Assembly: GCA_947448525.1 (NCBI GenBank)
Contig: CANFNV010000002.1
Location: 178,633-242,632, forward strand
Direction: 5' to 3'
Source: Flavobacteriaceae bacterium
Lineage (GTDB): Bacteria; Bacteroidota; Bacteroidia; Flavobacteriales; Flavobacteriaceae
Length of the DNA stretch: 64,000 nucleotides
Within the stretch, counting starts at the first letter, position 1; each line of letters begins with the position of its first letter. Of this stretch, positions 56,166 through 64,000 are shown one piece after another. The translations under genes were made by a program, and so were the position numbers. Below the pieces are notes generated by a model. It saw nothing but the letters and a program-made list of their open reading frames with translations, was not told where the DNA came from and searched no databases.

Positions 56166-59100
56166 TTACATCCGCTCCATCAACTCCAATGCCTTATTAA
56201 TAGATTTTACATTCTCAAAAGTCAATAACAAACGCAAGCCGTTTTTGGTTTCTTTTTCTTTCATCTTACACAGATTGCTGTTCATTTGTACAAACTGCAC
56301 CATTTTCATAAACCTATTGGATTGGTAGAAATCGCTTTGTTGGTCGCTCACAAAATAGCCCACCATTTTGCCATGCTTCATCACCAGTTTTTCTATTCCA
56401 ACGCTAGTAGCTTTCCACTTAATGCGAATGCTGTTGAGCAAAGCCAGGGCTTCTTTGGGTAACGCACCAAAACGGTCGGTGAGTTTTTGCTCGTATTTCA
56501 GTAAGTTTTCTTCGTCTTTAATGAGCGCCAATTCGTTGTACAACGTCAAACGCTCGGTAATGCTGTTGATGTATTCATCTGGAAACAGCAATTCAAAGTC
56601 GGTATCGATTTGTAAATCTTTGACATATTCTTTGGTTTCGATATCATTTTCGGTTGGGTACAAGTCTTTGAATTCGTTTTCTTTCAGCTCCTCAATGGCT
56701 TCGTTCATGATTTTTTGGTAGGTATCAAATCCAATATCGTTGATGAATCCACTTTGTTCGCCACCCAATAAATCGCCCGCACCCCGAATTTCTAAATCTT
56801 TCATGGCTATGTTAAATCCGCTTCCGAGTTCACTAAATTGCTCTAAAGCTTGTATGCGTTTTCGGGCATCATCCGTCATTGCCGAATAAGGAGGCGTTAT
56901 GAAATAACAAAAGGCCTTCTTGTTGCTTCGTCCTACACGGCCTCGCATTTGGTGCAAATCCGACAATCCAAAGTTATTGGCGTTATTAACAAAAATGGTA
57001 TTGGCGTTTGGGACATCTAAACCACTTTCAATAATGGTGGTGGCTACTAAAACATCAAATTCTCCATTCATAAACGCCAACATCAATTCTTCTAGTTTTT
57101 TGCCGTCCAATTGCCCGTGACCTATTCCAACGCGGGCATCGGGCACAAGACGCTGAATCATTCCGGCCACTTCCTTAATATTTTCAATACGGTTATTGAT
57201 AAAAAACACTTGCCCGTTTCGCTGAATTTCATACGAAACCGCATCACGAATCAACTCTTCATTAAACCGCACCACATTAGTTTCTATTGGATATCTATTG
57301 GGTGGGGGAGTTGTAATCACCGATAAATCGCGCGCCGCCATCAACGAAAACTGCAATGTCCTTGGAATTGGAGTAGCCGTTAAAGTTAAGGTATCAACGT
57401 TGGCCGAAATGGTTTTGAGTTTGTCTTTAACATTCACGCCAAACTTTTGTTCTTCGTCAATGATCAACAAGCCTAAATCTTTAAATTTTACATCCTTGTT
57501 TACCAATTGGTGGGTACCAATGATGATGTCCACTTTTCCTTCCCCCAATAATTTTATAGTTTCTGATTTTTCTTTGGCGGTTCTAAAGCGGTTTAAGTAA
57601 TTCACCGTTACTGGCATGTCTTTCAATCGCTCGGAGAAGGTTCGATAATGTTGGTACGCCAAAATAGTGGTGGGTACTAAAACAGCGACTTGTTTTCCGT
57701 TATCCACCGCTTTGAATGCGGCACGAATGGCAACTTCTGTTTTTCCAAAACCTACGTCGCCGCAGACTAATCTGTCCATGGGTCTGTCTGTTTCCATATC
57801 AGCTTTTACGTCTTGTGTTGATGAAATTTGGTCGGGAGTATCTTCATAAATAAAGGAACTTTCCAACTCTTTTTGCAAATAACTATCGGGCGCACAAGCA
57901 AACCCTTTTTCCAAACGGCGTTTGGCATATAACTGAATTAGGTTGAATGCAATGTGCTTAACGCGTGCTTTGGTTTTTTGTTTCAACGCTTTCCATGCGC
58001 CCGAACCTAGTTTGTATATCTTAGGCGGTGCACCGTCTTTTCCATTGTATTTTGATATTTTGTGTAACGAATGAATGCTTACATATACAATGTCATTATC
58101 AGCATAAACCAGTTTAATGGCTTCTTGCGTTTTGCCTTCTACTTGTATTTTTTGCAACCCACCAAACTTTCCAATTCCGTGGTCGATATGCGTTACATAA
58201 TCGCCAACAGTTAATGAAGTCAGTTCTTTTAACGTGATGTTTTGTTTTTTAGAATAGCCGTTTTTGATGCTAAATTTGTGGTATCGCTCAAAGATTTGGT
58301 GGTCTGTATAACACGCTATTTGGTTTTCTTCATCGATAAATCCTTGAAATAATGAAAATACAATGGTTTTATATTGTTTGCGAAGGCTCTCGTGATCTTC
58401 CTCATTAATTTCTTCAAAAATATCATGAAAACGATTCGCTTGATTTTCGTTAGAACAGAACAAATAATTCTTGATGCCGTTGAAGTGATTTTCGTTTAAA
58501 TTGTTCAGCAACAAATCAAATTGTTTGTTGAACGAGGGTTGGGGTTGAATATGAAATTCTATCGTTTTATCGACAGAAAAAGTGGGGGTATTGCTTAATT
58601 CTACCACCGAAAAGTTTAGTGCTTTTTTCAGAAATTGTTTCTGATTAAGAAATAATTCTTCGGGAGTAACGTGTTTTATTGTGGCGTCCAATTTAGAAAA
58701 TGCCTCGGTTGCTTTTGTATAAAGTTTGTCCAATTGTTGTCCAACTAAATCAGTATTTTGAATGAATAATACCGTTTTTTCATTAATATAATCCAAGAAA
58801 CTTTCCCGATTTTCTTCAAAGAATTTATTCTCTACATTGGGAATAATGGAAATCTTTTTTAGCTTTTCGATAGACAATTGGGTTTCTACATCAAAGCTAC
58901 GAATGGAATCGACTTCATTACCAAAAAACTCAATACGATACGGATTATCATTCGAGAATGAAAATACGTCTACAATGCCGCCTCGTAATGAAAATTCACC
59001 GGGTTCAGTTACAAAATCCACGCGTTTGAAGTTGTATTCAAATAAGACTTCGTTCACAAAATCGATGGATAATTTATCGTTGGTTGCAACTTTAAACGTG

Positions 59101-59522
59101 TTTTTTTCGAGTTCTTTTTTGGTAACTACTTTTTCAAATATCGCCTCGGCATAGGAAACAATAAGGGCTGGTTTTTTACGGGAGTTTATGCGGTTTAATA
59201 CTTCAGCACGCAAAAGAATATTAGCATTATCCGTTTCGTCTATTTGATAGGGGCGACGATAAGAACCAGGATAAAACAACACGTCTTGATCGTTGATGAG
59301 TTGTTCTAAATCGTTGAGGTGATAGGCGGCTTCTTCTTTGTCATTAAATAGTAAAAGAAATGGCAATTCTGATTTTTCAAATGACGATTGAATTACAAAA
59401 GACAAAGCCGAACCCAATAAACCTTTGGCGTTTATTTTAGTGTTGTGTTGTTCTAAAGCATTAGCTAAAATTTGCACCTTAGCCGATTTTTGGAATACAG
59501 AAGAAATGGTATTTTTGCTCAA
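56166..59522 (-). CDS. mfd: Transcription-repair coupling factor
   Basis: EPGEFSLRGGIVDVF; GDYVTHIDHGIGKFGGLQKI; DRLVCGDVGFGKTEVAIRAAF; DEEQKFGV; QMRGRVGRS. Confidence 0.98.
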   Translation of the reverse strand: MSKNTISSVFQKSAKVQILANALEQHNTKINAKGLLGSALSFVIQSSFEKSELPFLLLFNDKEEAAYHLNDLEQLINDQDVLFYPGSYRRPYQIDETDNANILLRAEVLNRINSRKKPALIVSYAEAIFEKVVTKKELEKNTFKVATNDKLSIDFVNEVLFEYNFKRVDFVTEPGEFSLRGGIVDVFSFSNDNPYRIEFFGNEVDSIRSFDVETQLSIEKLKKISIIPNVENKFFEENRESFLDYINEKTVLFIQNTDLVGQQLDKLYTKATEAFSKLDATIKHVTPEELFLNQKQFLKKALNFSVVELSNTPTFSVDKTIEFHIQPQPSFNKQFDLLLNNLNENHFNGIKNYLFCSNENQANRFHDIFEEINEEDHESLRKQYKTIVFSLFQGFIDEENQIACYTDHQIFERYHKFSIKNGYSKKQNITLKELTSLTVGDYVTHIDHGIGKFGGLQKIQVEGKTQEAIKLVYADNDIVYVSIHSLHKISKYNGKDGAPPKIYKLGSGAWKALKQKTKARVKHIAFNLIQLYAKRRLEKGFACAPDSYLQKELESSFIYEDTPDQISSTQDVKADMETDRPMDRLVCGDVGFGKTEVAIRAAFKAVDNGKQVAVLVPTTILAYQHYRTFSERLKDMPVTVNYLNRFRTAKEKSETIKLLGEGKVDIIIGTHQLVNKDVKFKDLGLLIIDEEQKFGVNVKDKLKTISANVDTLTLTATPIPRTLQFSLMAARDLSVITTPPPNRYPIETNVVRFNEELIRDAVSYEIQRNGQVFFINNRIENIKEVAGMIQRLVPDARVGIGHGQLDGKKLEELMLAFMNGEFDVLVATTIIESGLDVPNANTIFVNNANNFGLSDLHQMRGRVGRSNKKAFCYFITPPYSAMTDDARKRIQALEQFSELGSGFNIAMKDLEIRGAGDLLGGEQSGFINDIGFDTYQKIMNEAIEELKENEFKDLYPTENDIETKEYVKDLQIDTDFELLFPDEYINSITERLTLYNELALIKDEENLLKYEQKLTDRFGALPKEALALLNSIRIKWKATSVGIEKLVMKHGKMVGYFVSDQQSDFYQSNRFMKMVQFVQMNSNLCKMKEKETKNGLRLLLTFENVKSINKALELMERM

Positions 59523-59532
59523 TGTTTTTGAT

Positions 59533-60111
59533 TTATTTCAATTCGTCTGGAATTGCTCGAGCCGTATCCTTCATCCTAGTAATGTCTTCTTCGCCTTCTT
59601 CCAATGGAATTTGACTTCGTTTTACAATTTCTTCGAGTTGCAGTTGAAAGAAGTCGATTTCAGTATTGATTTCGCCAATTAATTTTACGACTTTGCTACT
59701 CGGAATTTGATTCAAATGAATGTATAAATCCATCGATTTTATTTTGGTAGAAAGTACAGCAATTCTGGCTTTTATTTGTGGTTTATCAAAGTATGTTGGA
59801 ATAGTAAAATTTAAAGCGTCTACCTTTTTACACAAAGTCGCCGATTTTTTTTGAAAAGCACCAATCGTGCTTTTAGGTTTTAGGTTTATTTCAGTTAAAA
59901 AGTTGCGCCATTCCATCCAATTATTAATTTTTGCTTGTGTTGCAGGTTCGATAGGAGAGATATTAAATTCCCAACCGTTTTCGATGCTTTTAAAAACAAC
60001 CTCTTTTTTCTGAGCTTCTTTTTGCTGCTCAATGATTAATAATTTATTGTCGTTTTGACAAGAAATTATTAATGCTAACAAGAAAATAATATAAACAGAT
60101 TTTAACTTCAT
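59533..60111 (-). CDS. Hypothetical lipoprotein
   Basis: MKLKSVYIIFLLALIISCQNDNKL lipobox; start Met 60111. Confidence 0.75.
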   Translation of the reverse strand: MKLKSVYIIFLLALIISCQNDNKLLIIEQQKEAQKKEVVFKSIENGWEFNISPIEPATQAKINNWMEWRNFLTEINLKPKSTIGAFQKKSATLCKKVDALNFTIPTYFDKPQIKARIAVLSTKIKSMDLYIHLNQIPSSKVVKLIGEINTEIDFFQLQLEEIVKRSQIPLEEGEEDITRMKDTARAIPDELK

Positions 60112-60244
60112 CAGAAGATTTTGGATTAGATTACAAAAATACAAAAGTAGTAGTTTTGTTTTTAGGATAATGTGAAAGGTTTTATAAAAGTTCTAGAATT
60201 ATCTTTCAAACTACAACCTATAATATTGTTCTTACTAATACCTT

Positions 60245-60252
60245 ATCTTTGT
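60245..60252 (+). promoter_or_regulatory. Putative -7 element TATCTTTG
   Basis: TAnnTTTG match upstream of ATG 60271. Confidence 0.55.
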
Positions 60253-60270
60253 AATACAAACAAACAAATT

Positions 60271-61212
60271 ATGACGACTAAAATATTAATTATTGGTGCG
60301 TGCGGTCAAATAGGAACCGAACTCACCATAAAATTGCGAAGCATCTACGGAAACGATAACGTTATTGCTTCCGACATTAGAAAATTGAACAATGATATTG
60401 TAAACAATGGAATTTTTGAAGTGATTAATGCGCTAGATTACAATCAAATCGAGCATTTAATTGAACAATATCAAATTACGGATGTCTATTTAATGGCTGC
60501 GCTTTTATCGGCAACGGCAGAGAAAAACCCAGCATTTGCTTGGGATTTAAATATGAATTCCTTGTTTCATGTTTTAAATTTAGCAAAAGCTAAAAAGATT
60601 AAAAAGATATTTTGGCCATCAAGTATTGCTGTTTTTGGACCTACAACACCAAGAGAAAACACCCCTCAATATACCATTATGGAGCCCACTACTGTTTACG
60701 GAATCAGTAAACAAACTGGTGAAAGATGGTGTGAATATTACCACCACCAATATGGCGTAGATGTTAGAAGTGTTCGTTATCCTGGATTAATAAGTTGGAC
60801 TACCGAACCTGGAGGCGGAACCACCGATTACGCCGTTGATATTTATCACAAAGCATTAAAAAAAGGTTCCTTTGAATGTTTTCTTTCAGAAGACTCAAAA
60901 CTCCCAATGATGTTTATGGACGATGCTATTAGAGCCACTGTCGAAATCATGCAAGTTGCTCCAGAAGCTCTTAAAATTAGATCGTCATACAACTTAGCCG
61001 GAATTAGTTTTACTCCTAATGAAATTGCTAATGAAATTAAAAAACACATTCCGGATTTCACAGTATCTTACAAACCTGACTTTCGTCAAAAGATAGCGGA
61101 CAGTTGGCCTGCATCAATAGACGATTCTTGCGCAAGAGAAGATTGGGGTTGGAACCATCAATTCGAAATGGATTCTATGACAAAAGTGATGTTGGAGAAT
61201 TTAAAGAAATAA
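60271..61212 (+). CDS. NAD-dependent epimerase/dehydratase family protein (L-threonine 3-dehydrogenase type)
   Basis: KILIIGACGQIGTELTIKLR; WPSSIAVFGPTTPRENTPQYTIMEPTTVYGISKQTGERWCEYYHHQYGVDVRSVRYPGLISW. Confidence 0.92.
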   Translation: MTTKILIIGACGQIGTELTIKLRSIYGNDNVIASDIRKLNNDIVNNGIFEVINALDYNQIEHLIEQYQITDVYLMAALLSATAEKNPAFAWDLNMNSLFHVLNLAKAKKIKKIFWPSSIAVFGPTTPRENTPQYTIMEPTTVYGISKQTGERWCEYYHHQYGVDVRSVRYPGLISWTTEPGGGTTDYAVDIYHKALKKGSFECFLSEDSKLPMMFMDDAIRATVEIMQVAPEALKIRSSYNLAGISFTPNEIANEIKKHIPDFTVSYKPDFRQKIADSWPASIDDSCAREDWGWNHQFEMDSMTKVMLENLKK

Positions 61213-61214
61213 AG

Positions 61215-61709
61215 TTACTTTTTTAATGTAATAATCAAAGCGTCTTCTATAGGCGCTTTTGTTTTTACAACTTCATCCGAATTGTTATTTGGTATTGTCA
61301 TTGAAAGCACATAATGTTTTATTTTCCAATTGTTTTTTACTTTTACAAGTACACCACTTCCTCTACAAATTTTCATATGGGTATTTAAAAGTTCGTCAAA
61401 CCAAGCCATTTTACCATCTTTAGCAAAATAGATATGACGTTCTAATGCAGTAAAACTCCAAGCTTTTCCTTTCTCAAAATAAGGTTTTGCGAAAGCTTCA
61501 AATGCTTTTTTATTCCAATTTTCTGTAGCATCAGTTCCAATATAAATGGCGTCGTCTGACAAAACATCAAAATATCCTTTAAAATTAGCATTTGCAGCAG
61601 CTTTATGCCAATTATCTAACGTCTTATTTATCAATATTTTAGACAATTCGAGATTTTGAGCTAATGCAAAAGAGGAATAAAATAAAAATAGGAGTATTAT
61701 TTTTTTCAT
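61215..61709 (-). CDS. Nuclear transport factor 2 (NTF2/SnoaL-like) family protein, secreted
   Basis: Signal peptide; LDNWHKAAANANFKGYFDVLSDDAIYIGTDATENWNKKAFEAFAKPYFEKGKAWSF. Confidence 0.85.
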   Translation of the reverse strand: MKKIILLFLFYSSFALAQNLELSKILINKTLDNWHKAAANANFKGYFDVLSDDAIYIGTDATENWNKKAFEAFAKPYFEKGKAWSFTALERHIYFAKDGKMAWFDELLNTHMKICRGSGVLVKVKNNWKIKHYVLSMTIPNNNSDEVVKTKAPIEDALIITLKK

Positions 61710-61876
61710 GGTTTAATTTTTTATAAAAATACATGTTTTAAATAAAACTTTTCCCCATTTTATAAAAATCCCTACTCCATTCTTAGTCTATTTGAATAGA
61801 AATAATAAAATTTATTGTTTTAATAGTAAATAGGCGCCTTCAAGAGGCAAAGTTCTATGCCTTGAATAAAAAAGAA

Positions 61877-62881
61877 TTATTCTTGACTAGCTAAGTTGTT
61901 GTATACTTTTGCGGAAATTTCACCGATTAGTTTTGATAATGTTTTATTATCTTTTCCTTTAGTCATTACGGTAATCAAATAAGGTTTGTTTTTTAAATAA
62001 ACAATTCCTGATTCATGCAATTGCATCTCTTGAGGGGTTCCAGACTCGCCAAATTTATGAGCAATTTTTGTTCCTTTTGGCAAGCCGCTTAGAAGACCAT
62101 CTTTAAATTCACAAGTGCTTAAAAGTTCTGCTGCATATTCAGAATGTTCAATTGTTATATAAGAGGCGTTGTATAAAGCTCTTATAAAAAGCGAATACTG
62201 TTTGGCAGAAAAATAATAATGTTTTGCATTAATATCGGGGATTTTCAATCCTAAATCGTTAAATAATTTTGTTAAAACTTCTGGTTTTAAGTTATTATTC
62301 AGTAATGCGGTGGCATTGTTATCTGAATAAGTAATCATGTAATTAAGCAATTCATGCACTTTATATTTTTGTCCTATTTGAATGGATTTCGACTTAAAGG
62401 CTACATTTTTATCCATTGCAAAAGGACGGTCAAAAAACAATTCTTTTTCTAAAGTGCCTGGATTAAGCTCTTCCATTTTTAAATAAGCAATTAAAATTGG
62501 CACTTTAAAAAGTGATCCTGGCTCATATTGTTCTTCATCATTTATAGATGTCCAAGTCCCTTCATTATAGTCTCTTATATATACAGAGGCGGAAATAACG
62601 CCTTGCAATGATTTATAATTTTGAATTATTTCATTTACTTCTTGTTTTGTAGATGCTAAATTATCCCCTTCACATTCATTGTCAACAAACATAAGTGGCT
62701 TCACAAAACTGTAACCGCTTAGTCTTGTTGTAGTATAGCTACAAGAACTCACATTATTTACAATTTCGGTTTTTTCTTGTTTATCAATAAAACTAGTAAT
62801 TCCAATAGTAATTGTAATGGCAAACAGCACAATAATAATTGTATAGGCAAGAGATAGTTTTTTAGACAATATAGAATTCAT
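61877..62881 (-). CDS. Class A beta-lactamase-fold serine hydrolase, membrane anchored
   Basis: EPGSLFKVPILIAYLK (SxxK), MITYSDNNATALL (SDN), TKIAHKFGESG (KTG position = KFG). Confidence 0.85.
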   Translation of the reverse strand: MNSILSKKLSLAYTIIIVLFAITITIGITSFIDKQEKTEIVNNVSSCSYTTTRLSGYSFVKPLMFVDNECEGDNLASTKQEVNEIIQNYKSLQGVISASVYIRDYNEGTWTSINDEEQYEPGSLFKVPILIAYLKMEELNPGTLEKELFFDRPFAMDKNVAFKSKSIQIGQKYKVHELLNYMITYSDNNATALLNNNLKPEVLTKLFNDLGLKIPDINAKHYYFSAKQYSLFIRALYNASYITIEHSEYAAELLSTCEFKDGLLSGLPKGTKIAHKFGESGTPQEMQLHESGIVYLKNKPYLITVMTKGKDNKTLSKLIGEISAKVYNNLASQE

Positions 62882-63016
62882 ATATTATATGGTGTAAAAA
62901 TAATAATATGCGAATTTAGCAATTATTTTTTTATAATTTCTTAAGAATTTCTTATGATATTAAAATTTAACAGAACAACTTTATTTAAAGACAATTAGGG
63001 TTACATTCTATTTTTT

Positions 63017-63063
63017 TTAACCAAAATACCCGTTACCTTAAAAGTAACGGGTATTTTGGTTAA
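63017..63063. terminator. Strong intrinsic terminator AACCAAAATACCCGTTACCTTAAAAGTAACGGGTATTTTGGTT
   Basis: ~19-bp near-perfect stem; 3' of the minus-strand T9SS gene. Confidence 0.8.
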
Positions 63064-63103
63064 ACAATTCTAAAAAAACTACTGTTTTTTCTAATTAATA
63101 ATT

Positions 63104-64000
63104 TTAATTAATTATTATTTTCTTAATATCTTTTTTATTTGAATTTGTAATAACTTCAACAAAATAACTTCCTTTAGTTATTTCTTTTAATTGTATCGTT
63201 TCCGATAAATTAGAAGAATCAAAAAGTTCTGTTTTAATTACTCTACCAAGCATATCAATTAACCTAATTTCTTTGATGAAATTACTATCAGACAATTGAA
63301 TAGTGATCATATCTTTTGCCGGATTTGGATAAACTATCAAATTATTGTTTGAAAATTCTTGCAGGGATAATTGCGCTGTGAATTCGGTATTGAAAGTATT
63401 TGTAATAATTGCGGGATTATAATCAAAATAAATAGCTCCAGTATTTGGAATAATATCACCTAAAGAATATCCTGGTTTTGGTTTAACTTGGAATGTTACA
63501 TACCCTTTTCCTGTAGTTGTATTTGCTATAGAAACAGGAAGCATGATATTATCAAATTTCCAATTTAAATTATTTCCTACTCTATCAAGAATATAGGAAT
63601 TACTGGAACTAAGTGTTCTAACAGTTGTTTCATCCAATTTAGAATCTAACACATCATTAATTCTAACATTTATTGCACTAGCAGCTCCAGTGTTTTCAAA
63701 GCGTATGGTGTACGTTAGATAATCACTTGCATTAAAGGAGCTATAAAGAATTTTTCCACCATGTGATTCCATTTTATCATTTGGATCGTAGGCATTAATA
63801 ATTATTTGTGCTAGGTTACTTGTATTATTTGATGGTACTTCATCTCCAGCAATAGGATTTATTGTAACAGAGTTAGTTAGTAATTGTCCCATTGTCACCG
63901 TTGGAATGGTTGGAACTTGCATAAACACAGAAATTACGCGAACTTCAAAAGGAGCTAAATTTGTAAAGTTATAACTAAAACCGTTAGCTAACATAGTAAC
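63104..64000 (-). CDS. T9SS type A sorting domain-containing protein, N-terminal part outside window
   Basis: DUF11/DUF7619-like region (YDPNDKMESHGGKI...LTYTIRFENTGAASAINVRINDVLD...GAIYFDYNPAIITNTF) and C-terminal tail NNLIVYPNPAKDMITIQL...IRLIDMLGRVIKTE...GSYFVEVITNSNKKDIKKIIIN. Confidence 0.92.
   Translation of the reverse strand, partial: VTMLANGFSYNFTNLAPFEVRVISVFMQVPTIPTVTMGQLLTNSVTINPIAGDEVPSNNTSNLAQIIINAYDPNDKMESHGGKILYSSFNASDYLTYTIRFENTGAASAINVRINDVLDSKLDETTVRTLSSSNSYILDRVGNNLNWKFDNIMLPVSIANTTTGKGYVTFQVKPKPGYSLGDIIPNTGAIYFDYNPAIITNTFNTEFTAQLSLQEFSNNNLIVYPNPAKDMITIQLSDSNFIKEIRLIDMLGRVIKTELFDSSNLSETIQLKEITKGSYFVEVITNSNKKDIKKIIIN

Noticed and set aside
56368-57849. Several plus-strand ORFs (56368-56721, 56920-57120, 57111-57326, 57298-57600, 57667-57849) antisense to mfd
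   Set aside because: All overlap the intact mfd coding sequence, with no recognisable domains.
1-64000. CRISPR arrays, prophage, transposases, integrases, rRNA or tRNA genes
   Set aside because: No direct-repeat/spacer pattern, no recombinase or phage motifs in any translated ORF, and no recognisable tRNA (TTCGANNC context with cloverleaf) or rRNA sequence found on reading; tRNAscan/Infernal would be decisive.

Overview
This 64 kb window is an AT-rich, gene-dense chromosomal segment from a Bacteroidota (Flavobacteriia, Flavobacterium-like) genome. Supporting signs are GldH, PorP/SprF, type IX secretion (T9SS) C-terminal domains and recurrent TAnnTTTG promoter motifs. Most of it is housekeeping or core: ahcY, greA, recA, mfd, PBP1A, fumarase, acyl-ACP desaturase and a large heme biosynthesis block (hemJ/hemH, an AraC-family regulator, hemA-C-D-E-F-B). 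It also carries iron/metal uptake genes (feoAB plus a tiny Cys-rich protein, Nramp-UspA), a solitary lycopene cyclase, RicT/GldH, a 3-oxoacid CoA-transferase pair and T9SS substrates at both window edges. I see no rRNA, tRNA, CRISPR array, prophage or transposase, and no clear complete novel system. The items most worth a second look are: (1) a pnuC locus whose NadR-like kinase is fused in frame to a DUF4301-type protein, next to a TPP-riboswitch-controlled TonB receptor; (2) a Rieske-like lipoprotein that has lost the cluster-ligating histidines; (3) a GC-rich double palindrome inserted in frame within hemD, plus several other small palindromic intergenic elements; (4) an inverted-repeat array in the AraC-hemA intergenic region; (5) a lycopene cyclase gene predicted to be leaderless with a GTG start. 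All calls come from reading the sequence; no database search was run.
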